From Rheinheimera riviphila (GTDB taxonomy: Bacteria > Pseudomonadota > Gammaproteobacteria > Enterobacterales > Alteromonadaceae), in assembly GCF_004005945.1 (NCBI RefSeq), contig NZ_SACS01000003.1:80790-144789 (forward strand): DNA of 64,000 nucleotides, given 5' to 3'. A program made the position numbers and the translations under genes. Below are positions 1 through 9,369 of this stretch, in pieces; the stretch's first letter is position 1, and each line of letters opens with the position of its first letter. The notes beneath the pieces are model-generated. The model saw only the letters and a list, made by a program, of their open reading frames with translations, searched no databases and was not told the origin of the DNA.

Positions 1-2230
1 CCGGACCAAGGCCAAGTCGGGGAATTTGTTCCCACATCAACCGATTCACCCCCAAATGCTGCAATTGAGCACCTTTGGGTAATCCGGTTGTGCCAGAGGT
101 ATAGACCAGATACATCAGGCTGTGCAGATCACCGGATATCGGCGGCGCTGTCACGGAAAAGTCGCTTAAATCCAGCAGATCCAGATCCTGTCGTTGGCAC
201 TGTCCTTGTTCCGGCTGCAGCGATTCAGATTGCCACTGCACAGGTAACTGCAGCTCTGGCAATACCACGGTACTCTCGGTCAGCAGCAATGTCGCAGCGC
301 TGTCGGTCAGAATGTGGCGGATGCGTGCGTGCGGATAATCTGGATCAACAGGCACAAACACGGCACCGGTTTTTGCAACCGCCAGCCAGGCCACGGCCAG
401 TTGTGGGCCACGTGGCAGGCTGATAGCAACCCGCTGGCCATAACGAACTCCCTGTTGCAGTAAAAAATTCGCCAACTGATTGGCCTGCTGATCGAGTTGC
501 TGGTAACTAAGTTGTTGCTCCAAATACTGGATCGCAGTTTGCTGCGGCTGCTGTCTGGCCTGCTCTGCCACCCACTGCTGAATTTGCCAGTCACGCCATT
601 CAACCGGTAAGGCATTATTTTGTGAGCTGGCCGCTGGTTGCTGCGGTGGTTGCTGGAACTGCGCCAACAGCTGCTGCTGGGCCGGTGACAGCCAACCAAG
701 CGTCGCCAGTTTTGCCTGAGGTTGCAGCGTCATTTGCTGATACAAGGCCAATAATGCATCAAGCCAGTGTTGCAAGATATCGGTATCAAACAGCGCCGAC
801 GCATAATGCAGATTCAGTGCAATCTGCCCTTGTTGTTCAATCAGCTCCAGACAGAGATCAAAACTGCTGACGCCTGGGTCAAATGGCAAATCACGCACCT
901 GCAGCCCCGGCAGGTTGAGCACCCGATCATCAGCATTTTCAAAGACAAATATCACATCAAATAACGGATTACGTGCCGATGATTGCGATCGACTTGCAAC
1001 ATTGTTGACCAAATCCGCAAACGGCAGTGCCTGGTGCTGGTAAGCGCCAACACAACGCGCCCGCACCTGCTGCAGCAATTGCGCCAGCGTTTGCTGTTCA
1101 TCGATGTCCTGGTGCAGCACCAGCGTATTGGTGTACATCCCCATGGTATGTGCGGCGGCCTCATTGCCACGAACCACGGCGGGCACCCCGACCTGGACTT
1201 CAGACTGGCGGCACAACCGGGATAACCACAACTGACAACCAGCCAGCAGCAGCATAAACAGGCTCACCTGATGCTGCCTGGCTGTTTGCTTCAGTGCTTG
1301 CGTCAGATTGAGATCCAGTTTGCTGAACAAGCGCCCCCCCAGGAACTCTTGCCGTGCTGGTCTGGCGCGGCACAAAGGTAATTCCGTGGGTGGCCGGTTT
1401 CCCAGACTTTGCTGTTGCCAGTACTGTAAATCTTGCTGATAACGGACTGACTGGCAGTACTGCTGCTCCCAAAGCAGGTAGTCGCCATATTGTTGACTGA
1501 CAGCCGGCAAAGTCTCGCCCTGGTAATGTTGCAGCAATTCCCGGACAAACACCGACAGCGAAAAACCGTCACTGATTGCATGATGAAAATCGGTCAACAG
1601 CAAATGATGATCCGGTGCCAGTTGCAACAGATATACCCGTGCCAGCGGCGCCTGCTGTAGATCAAACGGCTGTAACAAATGACGCAACCGGCTACTGAGT
1701 GTTGTGGCGTCGAGCTCTTGCCAGTCTTGACACTGCAGACCAAACACCGCTTCACTTTGAATATGTTGCCAGAACAGTTCGTCGGCTCCTGCACGCTGCT
1801 GTTGCGATAATCTGGTCCGCAGCACCTGATGCCGGTCAGCCAGAGCCTGCATCGCTTGATCCAGGCGCGACACATCAAGCGGCCCGGTTAGTTCGGTCAG
1901 CGACGTGATGTGATACGACAACTCCGCATCCGGTTGCTGACATAACAGATATAACCGGCGCTGTGCCGAAGTCATCGGCAACCACTGAGACTGAGATGGT
2001 ATGACTGCAGCTGAAGCCGACAGCTGCACTTTTAACGGGGCTGCGACAGGAGCTGCCACTGCATCCGGTAACCCTGCTGCGCTGCGGCGGTGGTGACTGG
2101 TTTGTGGTCGTTGCAATTGCTGCAGCTGTACTGACATCAGATGCTGCATTTGGCTCATCCGTGCCAGCTGCTGCACAAAAAGTTCAATTAACGGGGTATT
2201 GCCGGGGCGGCCTGGTAGAGAAGTCTTCAC
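1..2230 (-). CDS. Non-ribosomal peptide synthetase, condensation + adenylation (3' end outside window)
   Basis: The reading frame stays open to base 1, so only about the first 743 residues are visible. Start chosen: GTG at 2230, with AAGGAG six bases upstream. The upstream-looking ATG at 2234 is in another frame. Residues 1-80 are a Gln-rich helical and linker segment resembling the segment before the aminotransferase domain of the PKS at 16772-21751. A condensation domain spans about 85-510 with an intact HHxxxDG motif (HHAISDG, near residue 215). An adenylation domain starts near 545 and shows the phosphate-binding loop YTSGTTGLPKG near 705. The substrate-selecting pocket lies outside the window. 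A synthetase that begins with a condensation domain takes its donor from another protein, plausibly the aminotransferase-ended PKS here. It follows the MATE gene by 32 nt and is probably co-transcribed with it. Confidence 0.93.
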   Translation of the reverse strand, partial: MKTSLPGRPGNTPLIELFVQQLARMSQMQHLMSVQLQQLQRPQTSHHRRSAAGLPDAVAAPVAAPLKVQLSASAAVIPSQSQWLPMTSAQRRLYLLCQQPDAELSYHITSLTELTGPLDVSRLDQAMQALADRHQVLRTRLSQQQRAGADELFWQHIQSEAVFGLQCQDWQELDATTLSSRLRHLLQPFDLQQAPLARVYLLQLAPDHHLLLTDFHHAISDGFSLSVFVRELLQHYQGETLPAVSQQYGDYLLWEQQYCQSVRYQQDLQYWQQQSLGNRPPTELPLCRARPARQEFLGGRLFSKLDLNLTQALKQTARQHQVSLFMLLLAGCQLWLSRLCRQSEVQVGVPAVVRGNEAAAHTMGMYTNTLVLHQDIDEQQTLAQLLQQVRARCVGAYQHQALPFADLVNNVASRSQSSARNPLFDVIFVFENADDRVLNLPGLQVRDLPFDPGVSSFDLCLELIEQQGQIALNLHYASALFDTDILQHWLDALLALYQQMTLQPQAKLATLGWLSPAQQQLLAQFQQPPQQPAASSQNNALPVEWRDWQIQQWVAEQARQQPQQTAIQYLEQQLSYQQLDQQANQLANFLLQQGVRYGQRVAISLPRGPQLAVAWLAVAKTGAVFVPVDPDYPHARIRHILTDSAATLLLTESTVVLPELQLPVQWQSESLQPEQGQCQRQDLDLLDLSDFSVTAPPISGDLHSLMYLVYTSGTTGLPKGAQLQHLGVNRLMWEQIPRLGLGP

Positions 2231-2262
2231 ACATCACTCCTTGGTTTGGCGTCAGATCGCGG

Positions 2263-3735
2263 TCAGACCGCTTCAGAATATGGGTTGGCCTGGGCAGGAT
2301 TATCCCGCTTCGTTAAAGCAGCTGGCGCTTTGAGCGGGTGCCACAAGGCAAGTAGCAGGCAAAGTGCACCCAGCACTGCGGCGGCAACATCGGTGGCAAC
2401 AAACGCCCACCAAATGCCACTTGTGGCCCAGTACGCTGGAAAAATGAAAACGAAAGGCAGAAAAAACAGGTAGTTATGTGATAAGTAAATCAATAGCGCC
2501 AATCCGGCCCGGCCCGTCGACAGGAAAAAACCAGCTGAAACAAAAAACAGTGCATACAGTGGAAACGCCAGACAAGCAGCCTGGGTAATCACTATCGCTG
2601 CTGTACTGACTTCAGCCGGCGCCATAAATGCACCGTACAACCATTGCGGTTGCAAATACATCAGCAGATACACCAGCGTGGCATAGGCTAGGGTCCAACC
2701 GAGTGCGGCATAGACCGTCAGGCGTAATCGCCGATCGTCTCCAGCTCCGGCATGATATGCCGCCAGCGTCTGAAATGCTGCCGCCAGCCCTTGTAATGGC
2801 ATCACCACTATCACCATCATTTTGATAAAAAGCCCAAAAGCAGCAGTCGCGAGCAATACATCGGCGGTACCAGCAAGCTGACTGTTGACTGCGGCAACCA
2901 TCAGACCGATCCCGAGCTGATTTAAAAATAACGGCAGACCCAGTAGCAGCATTTCCCGCTTCACGCCCGGCGTCGCCGGCTGACGCGACCAGGTTAACAA
3001 GTCCGATCCCGGGCTACTCTCAGCGGTCTCTGCTGCAGTTTCTAGATCAGCCGCTTGCTGATCCAACGTGCTGCGCCGCCCCTGCAGTAGCCATAACGCC
3101 AGCAGTGCCGCCAATAACTGCGAAATGGCAGTGGCGATACCCGCCCCACTCACCCCCCAATCCAGACCGACGATCAACAATGTATTCAGCAGCACATTCA
3201 ACAGACAGCTGCTGACGACCACGATGACCATCAGCTTTACCCGAGCCTGAGCGCGAAAGGCTTCACACCACAATTGAGCCAGCAACACGGGCAGCGTGCA
3301 CAAGAGGACCGGATAGCCGTAGTCAAGGGCCAGCGGCATGACGTTTTCAGGGGTCTGCAATAATGCCAACATCGCAGGCAGCCCGGCACACAGCGCGATA
3401 GTTAACACAATGCCGAGCCAAAATGTCAGCAGCGTCGCTTGCCATAACGCGCGCTGTGCTTGTTCCGGTTGGCCTGCTCCCAACGCGCGGGTCAGCACAC
3501 TGGCAAGCGCGCCACCGAGTGCAGTGCCGAACGCCGCGACCAGCATTTGCAGCGGAAAAATCACTGACAATGCAGCAATAGCCCGATCGCTCTGACTGAA
3601 CTGGCTGATAAACGCCATGTCCACAGCATTAGCCAACGCACCAAACACCAGCGACAACATGATGGGCAGCGCCAGCCGCCAGAGGGTCGGAAACACTGGC
3701 GCGGCAGCCAGTGCAGATAAAGCAAGTCCGGACAT
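2263..3735 (-). CDS. MATE-family multidrug/metabolite efflux transporter
   Basis: 490-residue polytopic inner-membrane protein with two similar halves of about six hydrophobic segments each, the usual size and layout of MATE (NorM-type) exporters that expel compounds using Na+ or H+ gradients. The longer open frame reaches 3927. The ATG at 3735 is preferred because AGGGAG lies just upstream and the hydrophobic N-terminal MATE segment begins there. The extra 64 upstream residues look like translated intergenic DNA. It is the first gene before the NRPS on the same strand, 32 nt apart, so the likely role is export of or resistance to the cluster product. That role is inferred from position, since MATE substrate cannot be read from sequence. 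Confidence 0.88.
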   Translation of the reverse strand: MSGLALSALAAAPVFPTLWRLALPIMLSLVFGALANAVDMAFISQFSQSDRAIAALSVIFPLQMLVAAFGTALGGALASVLTRALGAGQPEQAQRALWQATLLTFWLGIVLTIALCAGLPAMLALLQTPENVMPLALDYGYPVLLCTLPVLLAQLWCEAFRAQARVKLMVIVVVSSCLLNVLLNTLLIVGLDWGVSGAGIATAISQLLAALLALWLLQGRRSTLDQQAADLETAAETAESSPGSDLLTWSRQPATPGVKREMLLLGLPLFLNQLGIGLMVAAVNSQLAGTADVLLATAAFGLFIKMMVIVVMPLQGLAAAFQTLAAYHAGAGDDRRLRLTVYAALGWTLAYATLVYLLMYLQPQWLYGAFMAPAEVSTAAIVITQAACLAFPLYALFFVSAGFFLSTGRAGLALLIYLSHNYLFFLPFVFIFPAYWATSGIWWAFVATDVAAAVLGALCLLLALWHPLKAPAALTKRDNPAQANPYSEAV

Positions 3736-4044
3736 GGGGTACTCCCTTAATATGTGAGCAATCGCGCTACGGTCAGCAGGACGTGCAGCGGCTGCATCGC
3801 TAAAGTGCCGCCACAATATGACAAGAGTTGAACGCCAACTTGATGAAAAGATTATTTTTATCTGATGAAGCCATCGACAACAACACGCCAAAAGCACGGG
3901 AATACATGTTATCCGCACCCGTTGCACTTCAAGCCAGATAACAACGCTTTATCACAATTCACAGCCAGCAGCCGTGAAAACAAGCAGGCTAAGCCCACCT
4001 GATTTTGGGATCTGTGTTTCGCATTCTGTTCAAGGAGTACCAGC
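3736..4044. promoter_or_regulatory. Divergent intergenic region between MATE-NRPS and the ABC operon
   Basis: About 309 bases with no convincing gene. It must hold promoters firing both ways. I see a short direct repeat, TGATGAA at 3841-3847 and again at 3863-3869, exactly 22 bases apart, inside an AT-rich stretch. A 22-base period is what LytTR-type regulators commonly bind, and a LytTR regulator is encoded in the operon to the right, but the repeat does not match the usual LytTR consensus. No sigma70 box pair is clear enough to place. Confidence 0.4.
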
Positions 4045-4740
4045 ATGAGCCTGGCGCAATTACATCACCTGTCGAAAACCTATGCCCTCGGTCAGCTGCG
4101 GGTTCCTGCGCTGACGAACATCAGCCTGCAACTAAAACCTGCTTGTTTTACCGTGTTGTCAGGACCGTCCGGCAGCGGCAAAACCACCTTGTTGAATCTG
4201 ATCGCCGGCATTGACCGGCCGGATCAAGGCAATATCGAAATCGCCGGCCAGTCACTGCAACGACTCAGTGACAACGCACTGACCGACTTTCGTGCCCGTC
4301 ACATTGGCTATATCTTCCAAAATTTCAATCTGTTACCGGTACTGTCGGCATATGAAAATATCGAATATCCGCTGCGATTGAATAAAACGCCGCCCGTCAA
4401 ACGCCGTCAACGCGTGCTGGAACTACTGGACGCAGTAGGCCTTGCCGACAAAGCCAGCCACCGTCCCAATCAGTTATCCGGTGGACAACGCCAGCGGGTG
4501 GCAATTGCCAGAGCGCTGGTGCACCAGCCGGTACTGGTGTTGGCGGACGAACCGACCGCCAACCTCGACAGTCAGACCGGCGCACAAATTATTGCACTGA
4601 TGCGGGAGCTGCAACGAGTGCAACAAACTGCTTTTGTGTTTTCTTCACATGATCCACAGGTCATCGCCAGTGCCGATCATCTGGTGTTATTAAAAGATGG
4701 CCATCTGCTGACGCCAGAGCCAATCCGGGAGGCGGTATGA
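4045..4740 (+). CDS. ABC transporter ATP-binding protein, LolD/MacB family
   Basis: 231-residue soluble ATPase that would power the FtsX-type permease encoded next. Visible motifs are Walker A GPSGSGKTT, signature LSGGQRQR, Walker B VLVLADEP followed by TANLDS, and the switch His in FSSHD. This is the compact LolD/MacB/FtsE class used for extraction or mechanotransmission, not for classic pore transport. AAGGAG lies eight bases before the ATG. The stop overlaps the permease start (ATGA), so the two are translationally coupled. It is the first gene of an eight-gene plus-strand operon. The substrate is unknown; the neighbours suggest a lipid-like or lipopeptide-like molecule. Confidence 0.92.
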   Translation: MSLAQLHHLSKTYALGQLRVPALTNISLQLKPACFTVLSGPSGSGKTTLLNLIAGIDRPDQGNIEIAGQSLQRLSDNALTDFRARHIGYIFQNFNLLPVLSAYENIEYPLRLNKTPPVKRRQRVLELLDAVGLADKASHRPNQLSGGQRQRVAIARALVHQPVLVLADEPTANLDSQTGAQIIALMRELQRVQQTAFVFSSHDPQVIASADHLVLLKDGHLLTPEPIREAV

Positions 4741-6131
4741 TTGCGCTGGCATTACGTAATTTGTGGCGCAATCAGCGCCGATCTTCAACCACGCTCTTGG
4801 CAATGATGATAGGCATGTTGTCTATTTTGCTGTTTGGTGGCTACAGCCGCACCGTCTACTACGGCCTTGAAACCGATTTTGTCGGACGTAGCGGCCATCT
4901 GCAGTTACAACGCAAAGACTATTTCTGGTTTGGTAGCGGTGACCCACAGGGCTACAGCCTGCATGGATATAAGCAACTGGTGAACGATATTCAGCAGGAC
5001 CCGGTGTTAGCGCCACTGCTTCGGGTTGTTACTCCGGTACTACAGTTTGGCGGGATTGCCGGTAATTTTGATGCAGGTCTGTCCAAGCTGGTGATCGTGC
5101 AGGGTGTGGACGTCACAGCACAAAACGAAATGCGGCGCTGGAATGATTATCAGCTGGCGATTACACCGGAACTACACAGTATGAATCCGGCGGCCGGCAA
5201 TGAAGCCGAAATTGGTATTGGTGTGGCGCGGATGCTACAGCTGTGCGCCCAACTGGACGTGCCGGATTGCCCACAGCCGCAACTTTCGGCGATTGACCCA
5301 AATACCCAGACGCTCGCTGCTGACATTGCCGCGCTTGCTGCTGGTCAGTTACCAAGCGAACCGGCAACACCCGCAAAGTCCGGTGCCCAGCTGGAATTGC
5401 TGGCGGCAAGTACCGGCGGCGCACCAAACGTTAACCGGCTGCAAATTAACCGGGCTGTTACTACCGGCGCCAAAGAACTGGACGAAGTTTATCTGGCGAT
5501 GCAACTGGCCCAGGCCCAACAACTCCTTTATGGCGAGTCTGAAGAGCGGGTAACAGCACTGCAAATCCAGTTGTATCACAGTGCCGACTTAGAAGTCGCA
5601 CGGACGAGACTGCAAGAGCTGATTAGCAATCGCTGGCCGGAGCAGCCACTGGAAGTACACGATTTTCGTACCTTAAATCCGGCTTTTGGCCAAATCACCG
5701 GCATGTTTGCCGCCATCTTTGGTTTTATTACCATCCTGATCAGCGCCATCGTGTTGTTTACGGTAGGTAACACCATGAGTATGGCGGTACTGGAGCGCAC
5801 CGTCGAAATCGGCACTTTACGTACGCTGGGCTTACGTCGCAGCGGTATCCGCCGGCTTTTTATCAGCGAAGGTCTGCTGCTCGGACTGACCGGTGCTCTG
5901 CTGGGCACCGCGTTGGCGTTGCTGTTCGCCGCGCTGATTAATCAGGCCGGTTTTACCTGGTTGCCACCGGGCAACAGTAATCCGGTGCCGATCACCATCC
6001 GGCTGTGGGGCGAACATCAGATGTTGCTTGGCATCGGCCTGACCGTGGTGCTGGTAGCGACAGTCTCCGCCTGGTGGCCTGCACGTCGTGCCGCACAGCA
6101 GGATGTGGTCGATGCATTACGTTATGTTTGA
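4737..6131 (+). CDS. FtsX-like ABC transporter permease
   Basis: 464-residue inner-membrane permease of the MacB/LolCE type. There is one N-terminal membrane segment (near residues 15-40), a large periplasmic domain (about 45-310), then an FtsX domain with three C-terminal helices, and the run of small residues before the C-terminus (WWPARRAAQQD) typical of the family. The periplasmic part contains an unusual Ala/Pro/Gln-rich insert around residues 180-220. It overlaps the ATPase gene by four bases. Such permeases work with the ATPase as a dimer, passing lipoproteins or amphiphiles to a periplasmic partner. The LolA-like protein 18 nt downstream is the obvious candidate partner. Confidence 0.9.
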   Translation: MIALALRNLWRNQRRSSTTLLAMMIGMLSILLFGGYSRTVYYGLETDFVGRSGHLQLQRKDYFWFGSGDPQGYSLHGYKQLVNDIQQDPVLAPLLRVVTPVLQFGGIAGNFDAGLSKLVIVQGVDVTAQNEMRRWNDYQLAITPELHSMNPAAGNEAEIGIGVARMLQLCAQLDVPDCPQPQLSAIDPNTQTLAADIAALAAGQLPSEPATPAKSGAQLELLAASTGGAPNVNRLQINRAVTTGAKELDEVYLAMQLAQAQQLLYGESEERVTALQIQLYHSADLEVARTRLQELISNRWPEQPLEVHDFRTLNPAFGQITGMFAAIFGFITILISAIVLFTVGNTMSMAVLERTVEIGTLRTLGLRRSGIRRLFISEGLLLGLTGALLGTALALLFAALINQAGFTWLPPGNSNPVPITIRLWGEHQMLLGIGLTVVLVATVSAWWPARRAAQQDVVDALRYV

Positions 6132-6149
6132 AATCAATGCCGGAGTAAA

Positions 6150-6932
6150 ATGATGAAATTTGTATTCAGGACGTTACTGCTGAGCTTGTTATTACCGGTC
6201 TTTGCCGGACAAGCCAGCGCCACGGATGACGCCGCGGCATTACTACAACGGGCTGATGAGGTCAGAAATCCCCGTCAGTCTTATCGGCTCACGTCAACAC
6301 TGATTGAGTATCGTAACGGGAAGGAAATCAGCCGCAACCAGTTGGCGGTGTTTACCCGCTACGAAGCTGAGCAGCAGCAATTTCGTAATCTGATCCGTTT
6401 TTTGCAGCCAAGACGCGATAACGGCAAATTGTTACTCAAAGATGGTGCCGATCTGTGGTTTTACGATCCTGCCGGTAAAGCCAGCATCCGCATCTCAGCA
6501 CAACAAAGGTTGCTCGGACAAGCCGCGAACGGCGATGTAGTGACCACCGATCTGCGTCGTGATTACAGTGCTGTAATATCGGGTACCGAGACACTGAACG
6601 ACGCCGAAGGTCAGCTGCGTCAGACGGTGCTGCTCGAATTGACTGCCCGGCACCCCGATGTCACTTATCCGCGAATGCAATTGTGGCTGGATCCGAAAAA
6701 CGGCCAGTCGGTCAAAACCGCTTTATATGCCCAAAGTGGTAGTCTGCTGAAAACGGCCTGGTTCCGTCACTACAAAGACGCGCTCGGCCAACTCAGACCC
6801 CAGGAGACCATCATTATTGATGGCCTGAATCCACAACTGGTGACGGTGATCCAAAGTCAGGATCATCAGGCCATGGATGTACCAGCGCAATGGCTGCAAC
6901 GCCAGGCACTGGAAAGTTTTACCGGACGCTAA
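6150..6932 (+). CDS. Outer membrane lipoprotein-sorting (LolA-like) periplasmic protein
   Basis: 260 residues with a clean signal peptide cleaved after about residue 25 (FAGQASA, then TDDAA). The mature part matches the LolA-like 'outer membrane lipoprotein-sorting' family that accompanies MMPL/RND or FtsX-type transporters: a half-open beta barrel that carries a lipid-modified ligand across the periplasm. Recognisable are the early helix with Arg-rich turn, FLQPRRDNGK, and the long central stretch LWFYDP. Two ATGs lie in tandem at 6150; GGAG is five bases upstream. The housekeeping LolA is a separate gene at 49,959, so this is a dedicated paralogue. Assignment by fold family is fairly safe; the cargo is unknown. 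Confidence 0.8.
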   Translation: MMKFVFRTLLLSLLLPVFAGQASATDDAAALLQRADEVRNPRQSYRLTSTLIEYRNGKEISRNQLAVFTRYEAEQQQFRNLIRFLQPRRDNGKLLLKDGADLWFYDPAGKASIRISAQQRLLGQAANGDVVTTDLRRDYSAVISGTETLNDAEGQLRQTVLLELTARHPDVTYPRMQLWLDPKNGQSVKTALYAQSGSLLKTAWFRHYKDALGQLRPQETIIIDGLNPQLVTVIQSQDHQAMDVPAQWLQRQALESFTGR

Positions 6933-6935
6933 TTG

Positions 6936-8210
6936 ATGTCGCCGCTGCTGCTTATCTGTCTGCTGCAACCGGCAATTGACCCGGCGCTAGAGCCGGCATT
7001 GCCTGCTTTTTTGGCAACCGATTTGCCGGAGGTGCTGGCTAAACCACATCCAACCGCTGCCAGCAACGGTACAGCCACCGACTGGCAACTGTCTGCCGAG
7101 CTAGCGTTGAGCCGACAGCAACGACATTGGCAAAGCAGGCTGGCATTGGACAGCCGCTTCAGCCATAACAGCGACGACCAATCCGCCTATGTCCGCTGGA
7201 ACAGCAGGCTGGATGGATTTGGTGGCACGTCCGATTCCGACGACAACAGCGCTGCGGTGATGTCCTGGAAAGAGTTATACGTTGGTTATCGCTGGAACGA
7301 CAGCTGGCTGACCGAGTTGGGTCGGATCAATCAAAAAAACGGCGTGGCGCGTGGTTACAATCCAACTGATTTTTTTGCCGGTAACGCGGTTCGGGCGGTC
7401 ATTTCACAACAACCTGCGGTACTGCGTGAACAACGACTCGGCAGTTTGATGCTGCGCCAGCAATGGCTGGGTGACGCTCAGTCAGTCACGCTGTTATGGA
7501 GCCCTCAACTGGCAACCCAGCCCGACGATGCCACTTTTTCGCCGGACTGGGCGCGCACCAATGCCGTTGCCCGCTGGCAGATCAGCGCCGAGCAGCAGCT
7601 GTATACCGGCTGGACGCTCGGCCTGCTCTCTTACCAGAGTAAAAATGCTGAGCCACAGTACGGCCTGAACCTGAGCGGCGCTTTAAACGAGCGCTGGTTA
7701 TACCATCTGGAAGCCGCAACAGGTTCACAACCACAGTTCATAGTGCCGCCGGATAGCGCTTGGCATGCCAGCGATATCGCTGCCAACGTCAACGCCGGCA
7801 GCACTGCCAGCAGAGTGGCGACCGGCGTTAGTTACAGTCTGGAATTGCCGCTGACACTCACCCTCGAATGGCAATATGACGACGCCGCCGCCGGGCGCCA
7901 CGACTGGCAACAACTGCTTGAACTACCGGCATTGTGGCAACAATACCTACAACAGCGCCAGGGGCAACAACCAACCCGGCAAGCGTTGCTATTCCAGGCA
8001 CAAAGTCAGCAATGGTGGCCCGGTTTTGACTGGTCCTGCCTGTGGCTACATGATTTGCAAGACAATAGTGATATGTTATTAACTGAGTTAACATGGATGA
8101 AACCTGAGTATGACATTGTACTGCAATGGCAATGGGCTCCCGGCCCTACCCGTAGTCACTTTGGCGCAGCCAGCAGTCAGTTACAACTGCTGTTGCGTTA
8201 TTACTTCTGA
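6936..8210 (+). CDS. Putative outer-membrane beta-barrel protein
   Basis: 424 residues. A short hydrophobic N-terminus is followed by many alternating amphipathic strands rich in Trp, Tyr and Gln, ending in Tyr-Tyr-Phe. A C-terminal Phe after alternating hydrophobics is the signal recognised by the BAM complex. A motif ELGRINQKNG and a following YNPTDFF resemble DUF1302/alginate-export-like barrels often paired with LolA-like sorting proteins. I used ATG 6936; an adjacent TTG at 6933 is the alternative. No strong ribosome site is seen, so coupling to the preceding stop three bases away is likely. It may be the outer-membrane end of the export route. No TolC-type gene is present here. Confidence 0.7.
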   Translation: MSPLLLICLLQPAIDPALEPALPAFLATDLPEVLAKPHPTAASNGTATDWQLSAELALSRQQRHWQSRLALDSRFSHNSDDQSAYVRWNSRLDGFGGTSDSDDNSAAVMSWKELYVGYRWNDSWLTELGRINQKNGVARGYNPTDFFAGNAVRAVISQQPAVLREQRLGSLMLRQQWLGDAQSVTLLWSPQLATQPDDATFSPDWARTNAVARWQISAEQQLYTGWTLGLLSYQSKNAEPQYGLNLSGALNERWLYHLEAATGSQPQFIVPPDSAWHASDIAANVNAGSTASRVATGVSYSLELPLTLTLEWQYDDAAAGRHDWQQLLELPALWQQYLQQRQGQQPTRQALLFQAQSQQWWPGFDWSCLWLHDLQDNSDMLLTELTWMKPEYDIVLQWQWAPGPTRSHFGAASSQLQLLLRYYF

Positions 8211-8226
8211 TAAGAGCTGAAAACTG

Positions 8227-9363
8227 ATGCCTGCACCTGCCGCCCAAACCAAAGATCTGCGCCACTGGCTGCGTGAGATCCTGATCCTGTTGGCAATTAA
8301 TTTTGTCATCGCCAGTCTGATGTATTTGCTCGATGACAGCACCAGCTGGCCAACCAAACTGGTGTACGCCAATGCGGTTGGTTGTTGTATCTGGGGTTTA
8401 ACCCAGCTCGGCCACGTACTGGCCAGGCAAAGGTTGCCCGTGTGGCTGATCCAGTTACTGGCGGTCCCACCGGGTTTATTTCTTGGTCTGAAAATCGCCG
8501 CCGGACTGGGTACACCTGACGTATTTCAATTTATGCAACAAAACCCGGATATTGGCTGGCGTAGCCTAATCCTGCCGCTGGTTGTTGCCATTATTGCCGC
8601 CAGCTTTGTGCTGGTACGGTATCAGGGTCAGGTCTACCGGGCAGAGCTAGAGCGCGAAAGGCGATTACTGGCAGAATACCGTCAAGCTGATACCCAGGCC
8701 CAGCTCATGTTGCTACAGGCTCAAATTGAACCGCACTTTTTGTTTAACACCCTGGCCAACGTTCACAGCCTTATCATGTTTAATCCGCAGCAGGCTCAGA
8801 CCATGCTGACCCACTTTAATGGCTATCTGCGGGCTAGCCTGCAACGCACCCGCCGCCCGCTGTCGACCTTACATCATGAGATAGAACTGATCGAAAAACT
8901 GTTGGAAATTGCCCGTATTCGCCTTGGTGATCGGCTGTCGTTTGATATTGACATCATGCCGGAACTGCACGGCAAGCTACTGCCACCGTTATTACTACAA
9001 CCGCTGGTGGAAAATGCCCTGGCGCATGGAATTGAACCCTCGCTGATCAAAGGCCATATCCGGGTACACGCCGAACTACATGGCGAACAACTATGCCTGA
9101 AAGTTACCGACAACGGCGTCGGTCTGGAAGCACAAACCCGGCAGTCGACCGGCGGCATCGGGCTGGCCAATGTCCGTAAACGGCTGCATCACCTGTATGG
9201 CGATAAAGCCCGGCTCGCGTTATACGAAAATCCACCCCATGGATGTATCAGCGAACTTTGCCTGCCGATGTCAGCCCTGGATACACCACCGGCAGTGCTG
9301 TTACCGGAAGTGCTGTTGCAGAACCGTAAGGCCGACCTTAACCCAGCTCATTATCAAGAGTAA
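8227..9363 (+). CDS. LytS/YehU-type sensor histidine kinase
   Basis: 378-residue membrane kinase. About four hydrophobic segments in residues 1-140 form the sensor, and a short coiled linker rich in Arg/Glu/Gln follows. The His_kinase domain has its phosphoacceptor in QIEPHFLFNT (His170), and the HATPase part shows QPLVENALAHG and DNGVGL with a later GIGLANVRKRL. This is the LytS/AlgZ-like class that pairs with LytTR regulators, as here: the regulator begins six bases after the stop. It probably senses an envelope or product signal and controls the flanking export or biosynthesis genes. The target is inferred from location. Confidence 0.92.
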   Translation: MPAPAAQTKDLRHWLREILILLAINFVIASLMYLLDDSTSWPTKLVYANAVGCCIWGLTQLGHVLARQRLPVWLIQLLAVPPGLFLGLKIAAGLGTPDVFQFMQQNPDIGWRSLILPLVVAIIAASFVLVRYQGQVYRAELERERRLLAEYRQADTQAQLMLLQAQIEPHFLFNTLANVHSLIMFNPQQAQTMLTHFNGYLRASLQRTRRPLSTLHHEIELIEKLLEIARIRLGDRLSFDIDIMPELHGKLLPPLLLQPLVENALAHGIEPSLIKGHIRVHAELHGEQLCLKVTDNGVGLEAQTRQSTGGIGLANVRKRLHHLYGDKARLALYENPPHGCISELCLPMSALDTPPAVLLPEVLLQNRKADLNPAHYQE

Positions 9364-9369
9364 CGCCGT

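Noticed and set aside
307-699. Minus-strand open frame of 130 codons starting from an internal ATG
   Set aside because: It overlaps the NRPS frame, which carries clear condensation and adenylation motifs; this frame has no family signal.
3736-3927. 64-codon N-terminal extension of the MATE frame
   Set aside because: It has no ribosome site, unusual Cys/Arg-rich composition, and would swallow the divergent promoter region; ATG 3735 has AGGGAG.
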